NCBI RefSeq assembly: GCF_013369485.1
Contig: NZ_JABWEB010000003.1
Span: 124,001-188,000, forward strand
Reading direction: 5' to 3'
From: Massilia sp. BJB1822
GTDB taxonomy: Bacteria; Pseudomonadota; Gammaproteobacteria; Burkholderiales; Burkholderiaceae_D
Length of the DNA stretch: 64,000 nt
Positions within the stretch are counted from its first letter, which is position 1, and each line of letters begins with the position of its first letter. The position numbers and the translations under genes were made by a program. The notes beneath the pieces are model-generated. The model worked only from the letters and a program-made list of their open reading frames with translations. It was not told where the DNA came from and ran no database searches. Shown in pieces: positions 1-8,792 of this stretch.

Positions 1-194
1 GCCGCGTCAAGGATCTGTATCCGGACACGATACGCATTGTGCTGTCCGGTTATGCCGACCTGGAATCCGTGATTGACGCCATCAACCGTGGCGCCATTTA
101 CCGCTTCTTCACCAAACCCTGGGACGACGAGCAATTGCGGGCCTGCATCCGCGAAGCCTTCCGTCAGCATCGCATCGGCCTGGCCGTCGCCTGA
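1..194 (+). CDS. Response regulator, C-terminal end only (partial)
   Basis: The reading frame is open from the window edge and stops at 192-194. The visible 63 residues are the last part of a CheY-like receiver domain: the beta-4 segment IVLSGYAD, an alpha-4 helix, and then FFTKPWD, in which the Lys-Pro pair is the conserved phosphoacceptor-site lysine. The protein ends about 20 residues later, so any output domain must lie upstream of the receiver, outside the window. What it regulates cannot be told. The A-rich hairpin that follows is oriented for the opposite strand. Confidence 0.8.
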   Translation, partial: RVKDLYPDTIRIVLSGYADLESVIDAINRGAIYRFFTKPWDDEQLRACIREAFRQHRIGLAVA

Positions 195-197
195 GCA

Positions 198-222
198 GAA
201 AAAAACCGCCCCGAAGGGCGGT
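198..222 (-). terminator. Rho-independent terminator of the MFS gene
   Basis: ACCGCCC (205-211), loop CGAA and GGGCGGT (216-222) form a perfect 7-bp stem. The A run at 198-205 reads as a U tract on the minus strand. It lies just past the stop codon of the minus-strand MFS gene at 261. Confidence 0.85.
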
Positions 223-260
223 CGCAAGAACGACAGGCGGCCATGCCGCCCACCGGGACT

Positions 261-1964
261 TTAGTCAGCCGCGTAGATATTGTTGTCCTTGGTTTCGCGG
301 ATGAAGAGGGCGCCGATCACCACCGTTGCCAGGGCGATCACGATCGGATACCACAGGCCGTAGTAGATGTCGCCCTTGAAGGCCACCAGCGCGAAAGCAG
401 TGGTAGGCAGCAGGCCGCCGAACCAGCCATTGCCGATATGATAGGGCAGGGACATGGAGGTGTAGCGGATGCGGGTCGGGAACATCTCCACCAGCATGGC
501 GGCGATCGGGCCGTAGACCATGGTCACATACAGTACCAGCACGAACAGCAGCAGCACCATCATCGGCTTGTTGATCTGCTCAGGATCGGCCTTGGCTGGG
601 TAGCCGGCGGCCTTGATCGCATCGCCCATCACTTTTTTCAGGTCGGCTTCCTTCTTCTTGCTGTCGGCGTCGAAGTTATGGCCGTCGGTGGTCATGGTGG
701 CGTTGAAGGACTGGATTTCCTTGTCGCCGACCTTGACCACGGCCACGGCACCGGCAGGCGCGTCCTGGCGGGTGTAAGCCACCGAGGAGCGCGACAGCAT
801 GGCGGTGGCGATATCGCAGGAGGACGGGAATTTCTTCTCGCCCGTGGCGTTGAACTGGAAGTGGCAGGATGCTGGATCGGCCACCACCACCACCGGCGAG
901 TTTTTCAGCGCCGCTTCCAGCTGCGGATTGCCGTAGTGGGTCAGGCCGTTAAACAGAGGGAAGTAAGTGGCGGCAGCGATGACGCAGCCGCCCAGGATGA
1001 TCCATTTGCGGCCGATCTTGTCCGACAAGCTGCCGAAGAAGATGAAGAACGGCGTTGCCAGCAGCAGGGCGATGGCGATCAGAATATTCGCGGTGGCGAT
1101 ATCGATCTTCAGCGTTTGCAGCATGAAGAACAGGGCGTAGAACTGGCCGGTGTACCACACCACGGCCTGGCCCATGGTCAGGCCGATCAGGGCGAACACC
1201 ACGATTTTCAGGTTTTTCCACTGGCCGAAGGCTTCCGACAGCGGTGCTTTGGAAGTTTTGCCTTCCGCTTTCATTTTGGCGAAAGCCGGCGATTCGTTCA
1301 TCGACAGGCGGATCCACACCGAGATGCCCAGCAGGACCACGGACACCAGGAAGGGAATGCGCCAGCCCCAGGCGGCAAAGCCTTCTTCGCCGATGGCCAG
1401 GCGGGTTGCCAGGATCACCAGCAGGGAGAGGAAGAAGCCGAGGGTCGCCGTGGTCTGGATCCAGGCGGTGAACAGGCCGCGTTTGCCGTGCGGCGCGTGT
1501 TCAGCCACATAGGTGGCCGCGCCGCCGTACTCGCCGCCCAGCGCCAGGCCTTGCAGCAGGCGCAGGCCGACCAGGATGATCGGGGCCGCAATGCCAATGG
1601 TGGCGTGGCCCGGCAGCAGGCCGACGATGAAGGTGGACAGGCCCATGATCAGGATCGTCACCAGGAAGGTGTATTTGCGGCCGATCATATCGCCCAGGCG
1701 GCCAAACACCAGGGCGCCGAAGGGACGTACGATAAAGCCTGCGGCGAAGGCCAGCAGGGCGAAGATGAAGGTGGTGGTCGGATCGCCGATGAAGAACTGC
1801 TTGGCGATGATCGAGGCCAGCGAGCCGTAAAGGTAGAAGTCGTACCACTCGAACACGGTGCCGAGGGAGGAGGCGAAAATCACCTTCTTCTCTTCGGCGG
1901 TCATCGGGGCGTCCTTGCCCCCGCCCGCTTTGCGCATGTCGGCGGTACCTGAGGTAATTGCCAT
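261..1964 (-). CDS. MHS-family MFS transporter (metabolite:H+ symporter)
   Basis: 567 residues. The N-terminal half carries the metabolite:proton symporter signature (GTVFEWYDFYLYG, FGRLGDMIGRK, LLQGLALGGEYGGA), so this is an inner-membrane symporter of the ProP/KgtP/ShiA group; the substrate is not predictable. Unlike the short members of the family, it has an insert of roughly 80-100 residues, rich in polar residues and holding two cysteines, between two TM helices in the C-terminal half (about residues 350-450). A TTG codon in frame at 1979 is possible, but the ATG at 1964 has GGAGA eight bases upstream, so I start there. Divergent from the thiolase operon. Confidence 0.85.
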   Translation of the reverse strand: MAITSGTADMRKAGGGKDAPMTAEEKKVIFASSLGTVFEWYDFYLYGSLASIIAKQFFIGDPTTTFIFALLAFAAGFIVRPFGALVFGRLGDMIGRKYTFLVTILIMGLSTFIVGLLPGHATIGIAAPIILVGLRLLQGLALGGEYGGAATYVAEHAPHGKRGLFTAWIQTTATLGFFLSLLVILATRLAIGEEGFAAWGWRIPFLVSVVLLGISVWIRLSMNESPAFAKMKAEGKTSKAPLSEAFGQWKNLKIVVFALIGLTMGQAVVWYTGQFYALFFMLQTLKIDIATANILIAIALLLATPFFIFFGSLSDKIGRKWIILGGCVIAAATYFPLFNGLTHYGNPQLEAALKNSPVVVVADPASCHFQFNATGEKKFPSSCDIATAMLSRSSVAYTRQDAPAGAVAVVKVGDKEIQSFNATMTTDGHNFDADSKKKEADLKKVMGDAIKAAGYPAKADPEQINKPMMVLLLFVLVLYVTMVYGPIAAMLVEMFPTRIRYTSMSLPYHIGNGWFGGLLPTTAFALVAFKGDIYYGLWYPIVIALATVVIGALFIRETKDNNIYAAD

Positions 1965-2171
1965 GGTTTGTGTCTCCAAATAATAATAATTTATATGCTG
2001 TTACTACTTCAGCATCATGGAGTGTGTGCGCTGAACCTTACGTCATGCTTGCTTGAAACTTACGCCAAACTTACAAAATGACCATCTTTCCAGCCTGCGA
2101 ACGACCGTACTAATCTATGCTATTCTCGTCCGCTACCACCCGACACCATTACAACCATAGAGGAGACTTTC

Positions 2172-3350
2172 ATGACCGATGCCGTCATCGTATCGACCGC
2201 CCGCACCGGGCTGGCCAAATCGTGGAAAGGCGCGTTCAATATGACGCACGGCGCCACCCTGGGCGCCCATGCACTGCAAGCGGCGGTGTCCCGCGCCGGG
2301 ATCGAGGGCGCAGAGGTTGAGGATGTGCTGGTGGGCTGCGCCAATCCGGAAGGCGCGACCGGCGGCAATATCGCGCGCCAGGTCGTAATCCGCGCCGGCC
2401 TGCCGGTATCCACGGCGGGCATGACCATCAACCGCTTCTGCTCCTCCGGCCTGCAGACCATCGCCACCGCGGCCCAGCGCATTATCGCCGGCGAAGGCGA
2501 TATCTACGCGGCGGGCGGCGTGGAGTCGATCTCCTGCGTGCAGCAGGAGATGAATATGCATATGTATGCGGAAGTCTGGCTGAAGCAGAACAAGCCGGAA
2601 ATCTATCTGCCCATGCTGCAGACGGCCGAAATCGTGGCCAAGCGCTACGGCATCGCTAAGGATCGCCAGGACGAATACGGCGTGCAAAGCCAGCAGCGCG
2701 CCGCAGCGGCCCAGGCGGCGGGTCTGTTCAACGCTGAAATCGTGCCCATGACCACGGTGATGGGCGTGGCCGACAAGGCCAGTGGCATGCTCGCCTCGCG
2801 CGAAGTGACCATCTCCGCCGATGAAGGCATCCGCGCCGATACGACGCTGGAAGGCGTGGCCAAGATCCGCACCGCGCTGCCGGGCGGCGTGATCAGCGCA
2901 GGCAACGCCAGCCAGTTCTCGGATGGTGCATCAATGGCGATCGTGATGAATGCCAAAACGGCGGAACAAAAGGGCTTGCAACCGCTGGGCATCTTCCGCG
3001 GTTTCGCGGTGGCAGGCTGCGAGCCGGATGAAATGGGCATCGGCCCGGTCTACGCGATCCCCAAACTGCTGAAAAAAGCCGGCCTGAAAGTCGAGGATAT
3101 CGGCCTGTGGGAGCTGAACGAAGCCTTCGCCGTGCAAGTACTGTACTGCGCCGACAAGCTGGGCATCCCCATGGACCGCCTGAACGTGAACGGCGGCGCG
3201 ATTGCGGTCGGCCATCCCTACGGCGTGTCGGGCGCCCGCCTGACCGGCCATGCCCTGATCGAGGGCAAGCGCCGTGGCGTCAAGTATGTGGTCGTCACCA
3301 TGTGCATCGGCGGTGGCCAGGGCGCGGCCGGCTTGTTCGAGGTGGTTTAA
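2172..3350 (+). CDS. Acetyl-CoA acetyltransferase / 3-ketoacyl-CoA thiolase
   Basis: 392 residues, normal thiolase length. It catalyses thiolytic cleavage or Claisen condensation of acyl-CoA. Visible active-site elements are the nucleophilic Cys90 in NRFCSSG, the NEAFA loop, His348 in VGHPYG, and Cys378 in CIGGGQG. The start has GAGGAGA upstream. It is the first gene of a tightly packed run (Dabb protein, SDR, MDR, SDR, GNAT), which suggests the thiolytic step of a catabolic pathway for a fatty or alicyclic acid rather than general beta-oxidation, because no FadB-type partner is present. The substrate is not inferable. Confidence 0.93.
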   Translation: MTDAVIVSTARTGLAKSWKGAFNMTHGATLGAHALQAAVSRAGIEGAEVEDVLVGCANPEGATGGNIARQVVIRAGLPVSTAGMTINRFCSSGLQTIATAAQRIIAGEGDIYAAGGVESISCVQQEMNMHMYAEVWLKQNKPEIYLPMLQTAEIVAKRYGIAKDRQDEYGVQSQQRAAAAQAAGLFNAEIVPMTTVMGVADKASGMLASREVTISADEGIRADTTLEGVAKIRTALPGGVISAGNASQFSDGASMAIVMNAKTAEQKGLQPLGIFRGFAVAGCEPDEMGIGPVYAIPKLLKKAGLKVEDIGLWELNEAFAVQVLYCADKLGIPMDRLNVNGGAIAVGHPYGVSGARLTGHALIEGKRRGVKYVVVTMCIGGGQGAAGLFEVV

Positions 3351-3351
3351 G

Positions 3352-3654
3352 ATGATCAAGCATATTGTGATGTGGAAGCTGAAGGACCACGCGGAAGGCG
3401 CCGACCGTGCCGCCAACGCGCGCAAGATGAAGGAAATGCTGGATGCCTGCTCCAATCTGGTGCCGGGCATTCTCGCCTTCGAAGTCGCCATCGCCCAGCC
3501 GGACCTGGAAGCCACTTATGACGTGGTGCTGTATTCCGCCTTCGCCAGCAAGGAAGCGCTGGACGCCTACCAATCCCACCCTGAACACCAGGCCTTGAAA
3601 CCCTTCTTCGGCGCGGTGCGCGATGCGCGCCAGTGCATGGACTACGCCTTATGA
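3352..3654 (+). CDS. Dabb (stress-responsive A/B barrel) domain protein
   Basis: 100 residues forming a single Dabb domain: starts MIKHIVMWKLKD, contains the central VPGILAFEV and the C-terminal SHPEHQALKPFF. Dabb proteins are small dimeric ferredoxin-fold barrels; some act as cyclases or catabolic accessory enzymes, many have no known role. The ATG lies one base after the thiolase stop, and the stop overlaps the next start by four bases (ATGA), so it is translated in the same operon. A role in handling a pathway intermediate is inference from context. Confidence 0.85.
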   Translation: MIKHIVMWKLKDHAEGADRAANARKMKEMLDACSNLVPGILAFEVAIAQPDLEATYDVVLYSAFASKEALDAYQSHPEHQALKPFFGAVRDARQCMDYAL

Positions 3655-4433
3655 GCACCACACAGGAATTATTCAGCCTGAAAGGCAAAACCGCCCTGGT
3701 CACCGGCGGTTCGCGTGGACTGGGCCTGCAAATGGCGCTGGCGCTTGGCGAACAGGGCGCATCCGTCGTGATTTCGGCGCGCAAGCAGGGAGAGCTCGAT
3801 GAGGCGGTGGCCTTCCTCACCGGCCAGGGCGTGACCGCCTATGCCGTCGCCGCCGATCTGTCGCGCGAGGATGCGGTCGGCCCTCTGGTCGATGCGGCGC
3901 TGGGCCATCTGGGCCATATCGATATCCTGGTGAACAACGCCGGGGCCACCTGGGGCGCGCCGGCCGAGGACTATCCGCTGGAAGCGTGGGACAAGGTGAT
4001 GAACCTGAACGTGCGCAGCATCTTCCTGCTGTCGCAGGCGGTGGCCAAGCGCTCCATGATTCCGCGCAAAGCGGGCCGCATCATCAATATCGCCTCGATT
4101 GCCGGGCTGGCGGGCAATCCGCCGGGAACCATGAAAACCATCGCCTACAACACCTCGAAAGCGGCGGTGGTCAACTTCACGCGCACCCTGGCGGGCGAGT
4201 GGGGCGCTTACGGAATTAATGTGAACGCTATCGCTCCTGGCTTCTTCCCCTCTAAAATGACGGCCGGCGTGCTGCAGGCGATCGGCGAAGAGAAGCTGGC
4301 AATGGGCGCGCCGCTGGGCCGCCTGGGCGGCGATGAAGATCTAAAAGGCGCCGTGGTGCTGTTTGCATCGGCGGCAGGGCGCCATATCACCGGACAAACG
4401 CTGGCTATTGATGGAGGCGTGTCCGCAGTCTAA
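3651..4433 (+). CDS. SDR family oxidoreductase
   Basis: 260 residues, a classical short-chain dehydrogenase: cofactor motif TGGSRGLG (18-25), NNAG (95-98), catalytic Ser149, Tyr166 and Lys170 (YNTSK), and a C-terminal GQTLAIDGG. It resembles 3-hydroxyacyl-CoA or gluconate-5-dehydrogenase type SDRs. I use the ATG overlapping the Dabb stop rather than an in-frame ATG 18 bases upstream inside the Dabb gene. Likely interconverts a hydroxy and a keto intermediate of the thiolase-operon pathway; NAD(H) or NADP(H) preference was not resolved. Confidence 0.9.
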   Translation: MSTTQELFSLKGKTALVTGGSRGLGLQMALALGEQGASVVISARKQGELDEAVAFLTGQGVTAYAVAADLSREDAVGPLVDAALGHLGHIDILVNNAGATWGAPAEDYPLEAWDKVMNLNVRSIFLLSQAVAKRSMIPRKAGRIINIASIAGLAGNPPGTMKTIAYNTSKAAVVNFTRTLAGEWGAYGINVNAIAPGFFPSKMTAGVLQAIGEEKLAMGAPLGRLGGDEDLKGAVVLFASAAGRHITGQTLAIDGGVSAV

Positions 4434-4448
4434 AAAGTAGGAGTTTGA

Positions 4449-5444
4449 ATGGCAACATACCAACGCATCGTTCTGGCATCCCGTCCCCGTGGCGAAATCA
4501 AGGCGGAGAACTTCCGGCTTGAGAGCCTGCCTTTGCCGCAGCTGGCCGAGGGGGAGCTGATGGTGCGCGTGCATTATCTGTCGCTGGACCCGTATATGCG
4601 CGGCCGCATGAGCGAGGCAAAGAGCTACGCCGCGCCCCAGCCGCTGGACGCCACCATGATCGGCGGCACGGTGGGTGAAGTGATCGCATCGCGTAATGCG
4701 CAGTTTGTGGTGGGTGAGTTCGTGGCCGGCATGTTCGGCTGGTCGGAAATCGGCGTGTCGGACGGCAGCCTGCTGCGCAAGCTCGATGTATCAGGCATTC
4801 CGCTGTCGGCCTATCTGGGCGCGGTCGGCATGCCAGGCATGACCGCGTGGTATGGCATGAATCAGATCATGCAGCCCAAAGCTGGCGAAACGGTAGTCGT
4901 ATCGGCGGCCAGCGGCGCGGTAGGCAGCGCGGTAGGCCAGCTGGCCAAGCTGCGCGGCTGCCGCGCGGTCGGCATCGCGGGCGGCAAGGAAAAATGCGAC
5001 TATGTAGTGAATGAGCTGGGTTTCGATGCCTGTGTCGATTACAAGGCAGGCAATCTGAAAGCCGATCTGAAGGCGGCCGCGCCGGACGGCATCGACGCCA
5101 TCTTCGAGAACGTGGGCGGCGAAGTGTTCGATACGGCCCTGGGCCTGACCAATGCTTTCGCGCGCGTGGCCCTGTGTGGCATGATCGCTGGCTACAACGG
5201 CGAGGATGTTCCGATCCGCAATTCGCGCGCCTTGCTGAAAAACCGTGTCAACCTGCGCGGCTTCATCGTCACCGAGCATCCGGAACTGTGGCCGCAAGGC
5301 CTGGCTGAAATGGGCGCTCTCGTTGCGCAGGGTAAGTTAAAGTATCGTGAGTCGGTGGCGCAAGGCCTCGCGGCCGCGCCGGAAGCGTTGATTGGACTGC
5401 TCAAAGGCAGAAACTTCGGCAAACAACTGGTGAAACTCATCTGA
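4449..5444 (+). CDS. NADP-dependent oxidoreductase, MDR family (YncB/CurA type)
   Basis: 331 residues. Zinc-independent medium-chain reductase of the leukotriene-B4 12-hydroxydehydrogenase/CurA group: N-terminal catalytic fold with LSLDPYMRGRM, then a Rossmann domain with VVSAASGAVGSAVGQ (about 150-165) and the downstream ENVGGEVFD. No structural-zinc cysteines are seen. Such enzymes reduce the C=C bond of enones or enoyl derivatives with NADPH. It has its own GTAGGAG ribosome-binding site 15 bases after the SDR stop and continues the operon. Confidence 0.9.
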   Translation: MATYQRIVLASRPRGEIKAENFRLESLPLPQLAEGELMVRVHYLSLDPYMRGRMSEAKSYAAPQPLDATMIGGTVGEVIASRNAQFVVGEFVAGMFGWSEIGVSDGSLLRKLDVSGIPLSAYLGAVGMPGMTAWYGMNQIMQPKAGETVVVSAASGAVGSAVGQLAKLRGCRAVGIAGGKEKCDYVVNELGFDACVDYKAGNLKADLKAAAPDGIDAIFENVGGEVFDTALGLTNAFARVALCGMIAGYNGEDVPIRNSRALLKNRVNLRGFIVTEHPELWPQGLAEMGALVAQGKLKYRESVAQGLAAAPEALIGLLKGRNFGKQLVKLI

Positions 5445-5446
5445 CA

Positions 5447-6361
5447 ATGAAAAACTTCAAGGACAGGGTCGCCGTCATTACCGGCGGGGCCAGTGGACTG
5501 GGCCGCGAATTCGCTTACGAGGCGCATAAGCGGGGCATGAAGCTGGTGCTGGGCGATGTGCAGCGCGATGCGCTGGAACGTACCATGGAAGACTTGCGCA
5601 GCAAGGGCGCCAAAGTGGTCGGCCTGTCCTGTGATGTGCGCAATGGCAGCGAAGTGCAAGCCTTGGCCGATGCGGCGATGGAGGCGTATGGCGCCGTGCA
5701 TCTGGTGTTCAATAATGCGGGCGTCGGCTCCGGTGGCCTGATCTGGGAGAATACCGAGTCCGATTGGGAATGGGTGCTGGGCGTGAACGTCTGGGGCGTG
5801 ATCCATGGCGTGCGCATTTTCACCCGGCTGATGCTGGAATGCGCCAAACGCGACCCGGATTACGAAGGGCATATCGTCAATACCTCGTCCATGGCCGGGC
5901 TGCTTTGTCCGCCGGTGATGGGCGTCTACAATGTGTCCAAGCATGCGGTGGTGGCGCTCAGCGAGTCCCTATATCACGATCTGGCGCTGGTCGATGCGCC
6001 CATCGGCGCCTCGGTGCTCTGTCCATACTTTGTGCCGACCGGGATCAACCAGTCGCACCGCAACCGTCCCGAGGATGTGAAGATGACGGATGCACCGACC
6101 GCCAGTCAGCTCGCCGCGCAGGCTATGACTGACAAGGCGGTCATGTCGGGCAAGGTGATGGCGCAGGATGTGGCGGAAATCGTCTTCAAAGGCATCGGCG
6201 ACGGCCAGTTCTACATCTTCTCGCATCCACAGGCCTTGGGCGGCGTGGCGCAGCGCATGAACGACATCGTCAATCAGAATAATCCGGCCGATCCGTATTC
6301 GGCCACGCCCCAGGTGCGCGACGCCCTGCGCGGCATGATGAAATTAGGAGTTGCGAAGTAA
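5447..6361 (+). CDS. SDR family NAD(P)-dependent oxidoreductase
   Basis: 304 residues, a longer classical SDR. TGGASGLG at 12-19, NNAGVG from 89, catalytic Tyr161 and Lys165 in YNVSKHA. The extra C-terminal segment after the core is typical of the subgroup that acts on bulky or lipophilic alcohols. It starts two bases after the preceding stop and its TAA overlaps the next ATG by one base (TAATG), so coupling is tight. Exact substrate unknown. Confidence 0.9.
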   Translation: MKNFKDRVAVITGGASGLGREFAYEAHKRGMKLVLGDVQRDALERTMEDLRSKGAKVVGLSCDVRNGSEVQALADAAMEAYGAVHLVFNNAGVGSGGLIWENTESDWEWVLGVNVWGVIHGVRIFTRLMLECAKRDPDYEGHIVNTSSMAGLLCPPVMGVYNVSKHAVVALSESLYHDLALVDAPIGASVLCPYFVPTGINQSHRNRPEDVKMTDAPTASQLAAQAMTDKAVMSGKVMAQDVAEIVFKGIGDGQFYIFSHPQALGGVAQRMNDIVNQNNPADPYSATPQVRDALRGMMKLGVAK

Positions 6362-6792
6362 TGAGCATAGTTCAGGAAGTCCGTTACGGCGTCTGGGATC
6401 AGCTGCGCGAACATGCGACGCCGATCCGCATGGAAGTCTTTGTGCAGGAGCAGAACGTGCCTGCCGAGCTGGAAATGGACGAGATGGACGCGGTCTGCCT
6501 GCATGCGGTTGCGTTTGACGCGGCCGGCGTGGCTATCGGCACCGGCCGCCTGCTGCCGGACGGCCATATCGGCCGCATGGCGGTACGTAAATCGGCGCGT
6601 GGCGGCGGTGTGGGCGGCGCGCTGCTGCAAGGCCTCATGGCGCAAGCCCAGGCGCGCGGCGACCATACCGTGGTGCTGAATGCCCAGACCCGCGCCGCGC
6701 CTTTCTATCAGAACCACGGCTTCGTCCAGCGCGGCGATGAATTCGATGAAGCGGGCATTCCCCACATCGAAATGACGTATAGCTTCAAGTAA
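6361..6792 (+). CDS. GNAT family N-acetyltransferase (YjcF-like)
   Basis: 143 residues. A single acetyltransferase domain: RxEVFVQEQNVP near the N-terminus, the acetyl-CoA pyrophosphate loop region (VRKSARGGGVGGALL, motif A) and the C-terminal PFYQNHGF. This is the architecture of the YjcF/ElaA-like group. TTAGGAG lies seven bases before the ATG. It closes the operon begun by the thiolase; a short GC-rich hairpin follows. The acceptor substrate cannot be predicted. Confidence 0.85.
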   Translation: MSIVQEVRYGVWDQLREHATPIRMEVFVQEQNVPAELEMDEMDAVCLHAVAFDAAGVAIGTGRLLPDGHIGRMAVRKSARGGGVGGALLQGLMAQAQARGDHTVVLNAQTRAAPFYQNHGFVQRGDEFDEAGIPHIEMTYSFK

Positions 6793-6798
6793 AGGGCT

Positions 6799-6812
6799 GG
6801 GGCGCAAGCCCC
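6799..6812 (+). terminator. Short hairpin after the thiolase operon
   Basis: GGGGC (6799-6803), loop GCAA and GCCCC (6808-6812), followed by only two T residues. A plausible but weak intrinsic terminator; it also lies just before the next start codon. Confidence 0.4.
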
Positions 6813-6845
6813 TTCATCGCCAGGCTGGCAGTGTATGCTGTCGGC

Positions 6846-8066
6846 ATGGATTCCCTGATCGCGGCAGCCGCCCGCTTCCTCGCCGCCGGCGACGCGCTCG
6901 GCGCGCTCAAACGCATCGCGCTGCGCGATGATCCGCCTGCACTGGCCTTGCGCGGCATTGCCATGGCCCAGCTGGGCGAATATCCCCGTTCCCGCGAATT
7001 GCTGCGCCTGGCCGCCCGTGGCTTCGGCGCGCATGAGGCGCTGGCGCGTGCCCGCTGCCTTGTCGCCGAAGCGGAAGTGGCGCTGGCCATGCGCGATTTC
7101 GCCGCTTCGCCGCGCGCGCTGAACGCTGCCATCGATGTCCTTGAGTCCCATGCCGACCGGCGCAACGCGCTGCAGGCGCGGCTCATCGCCGTGCGCAGAT
7201 TGCTGCTGCTGGGACGCCTGGGCGAAGCCGGCAAGCTGCTGACCGATGTCGATACTGGCGCCTTCCCACCGGCCCTGGCGGCAGTGGCCGAACTCAGCGC
7301 GGCGGAGCTGGCGCTGCGTTCGCTGCGCATGGACGCGGCCTTGCCGGCGTTGGCGCGCGCGCAGGAGGCAGCACGGCAATCCGCCGTGCCGGCGCTGCTG
7401 GCCGAAGTGGCTGAGGCGCAGGCGGCACTTGAACGTCCCGCCGCCCGCCGCCTGCAAGCGGATGGCGAACAGGCGCTGCGGCTGGGCGAAGTGGCCGCGT
7501 TGCTGGCTTCCGATGCGCTGGTGATCGACGCTTGCCGCCGCGGCCTGGGCGTCGGCGGCGCCTGGCGGCCGCTGGCGCGGCGGCCGGTGCTGTTTGCCCT
7601 GGCTTACGCGCTGGCTGCGGCATGGCCCGCCGATATCGAACGCGAGACGCTGATCGCCCAGGTTTTCCTGCTGCGCAACGCCGACGAAACGCACCGTGCC
7701 CGCCTGCGGGTCGAAATCGGCCGGCTGCGCAGCCTTCTCGCCGGACTGGCGGATATCGAAGCCACCGCGCGCGGCTTTGTCCTCAAGCCGCGCGAGGGCC
7801 GCAGCGTGGCCGTGCTGGCGCCGCCGATCGCGGGCGAACAGGCGGCGCTGCTGGCGCTGATGTCCGACGGTGCGGCCTGGTCCACCTCGGCGCTGGCGCT
7901 GGCCCTCGACAGCAGCCAGCGCACCGTGCAGCGCGCGCTGGCCGAACTGGAAGCTGAAGGCCGCGTGCGTTCCATCGGCCAGACCAGGAGCAAACGCTGG
8001 CTGACGCCGCCCCTGACCGGATTCACGACAATCTTGTTACTCCCTTCATCGTTGTCAGTCGAATAA
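6846..8066 (+). CDS. Transcriptional regulator with helical repeats and winged-helix C-terminus
   Basis: About 406 residues. The N-terminal 210 residues are alanine/leucine-rich paired helices resembling TPR repeats. A winged-helix-like region follows (WPADIERETLIAQVFL..., about 255-320), and the C-terminal segment contains a second HTH (SSQRTVQRALAELEAEGRV). No receiver or enzyme domain is seen, so the repeat region may sense a ligand or partner. I choose the ATG at 6846 (MDSLIAAAARF); another in frame at 6831 is possible and neither has a strong ribosome-binding site. The neighbouring propeller gene is a likely target or partner (inference). Confidence 0.6.
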   Translation: MDSLIAAAARFLAAGDALGALKRIALRDDPPALALRGIAMAQLGEYPRSRELLRLAARGFGAHEALARARCLVAEAEVALAMRDFAASPRALNAAIDVLESHADRRNALQARLIAVRRLLLLGRLGEAGKLLTDVDTGAFPPALAAVAELSAAELALRSLRMDAALPALARAQEAARQSAVPALLAEVAEAQAALERPAARRLQADGEQALRLGEVAALLASDALVIDACRRGLGVGGAWRPLARRPVLFALAYALAAAWPADIERETLIAQVFLLRNADETHRARLRVEIGRLRSLLAGLADIEATARGFVLKPREGRSVAVLAPPIAGEQAALLALMSDGAAWSTSALALALDSSQRTVQRALAELEAEGRVRSIGQTRSKRWLTPPLTGFTTILLLPSSLSVE

Positions 8067-8113
8067 AGTGGCATTGCGGCGCCGCTTTCGGCGTCCCCGA
8101 CAAGGAGAATGAA

Positions 8114-8785
8114 ATGAGCCAGAGCAGCAAAACACAGACCACGGTGCGCGCCGCCGAAATCGTGCGCGAATACGGTCCCTTGGCCGAGCAGGTCCATGGC
8201 GTGACGCACGACGGCCAGCGCGTCTGGGCCGCCACCGGCACCAAGCTGATTGCCTTCGACCCGCAAAGCGGCGAACAGACCCGCGCGCTGGAACGCGCCT
8301 GCGACGCCGGCACCGCCTTCGACGGCACCTATCTCTACCAGATCGCCGAAGAACGCATCGACAAGATCGATCCCGCCAGCGGCAAAGTCCTGGCTTCGAT
8401 TCCCGCGCCGGGCCACGGCTACGATTCCGGCCTGACCTGGGCCGAAGGCAGCTTATGGGTTGGCCAGTACCGCGACCGCAAGATTCACCGCATCGATCCG
8501 GCCAATGGCGCCATCCTGCGCACCATCGAATCGAACCGCTTTGTTACCGGCGTGACCTGGGTCGATGGAGAGCTGTGGCACGGCACCTGGGAAGCCGAGA
8601 AAAGCGACATCCGCCGCATCGATCCGGACAGCGGCGCGGTGCTGGAACGGCTGGAGATGCCGGAAGGGACCGGCGTCAGCGGTCTGGAATCGGACGGCGC
8701 CGACCTGTTCTACTGCGGCGGCGGCAATAGCGGCAAGGTGCGGGCGGTGCGCCGCCCCAAATCCAGCGTGGCAAGGCAAGCGTAA
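8114..8785 (+). CDS. Beta-propeller protein, glutamine-cyclotransferase/SMP-30-like
   Basis: 223 residues with strongly repeated blades of about 45 residues: variations on IDPASGKVLASIPAP, IDPANGAILRTIES and IDPDSGAVLERLEMP alternate with GLTWAEGSLWVGQ, GVTWVDGELWHGT and GLESDGADLFYCG. This matches the bacterial glutamine-cyclotransferase/NHL-like propeller group. No signal peptide, so it is cytoplasmic. AAGGAG precedes the ATG. The reaction is uncertain: the family name comes from plant-type glutaminyl cyclase, and many bacterial members are uncharacterised. Confidence 0.7.
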   Translation: MSQSSKTQTTVRAAEIVREYGPLAEQVHGVTHDGQRVWAATGTKLIAFDPQSGEQTRALERACDAGTAFDGTYLYQIAEERIDKIDPASGKVLASIPAPGHGYDSGLTWAEGSLWVGQYRDRKIHRIDPANGAILRTIESNRFVTGVTWVDGELWHGTWEAEKSDIRRIDPDSGAVLERLEMPEGTGVSGLESDGADLFYCGGGNSGKVRAVRRPKSSVARQA

Positions 8786-8792
8786 TGCTGGC

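Noticed and set aside
243..1952. 569-residue forward frame rich in His, Gln and Gly opposite the MFS gene
   Set aside because: Antisense shadow of a convincing transporter; low-complexity composition typical of GC-rich reverse frames.
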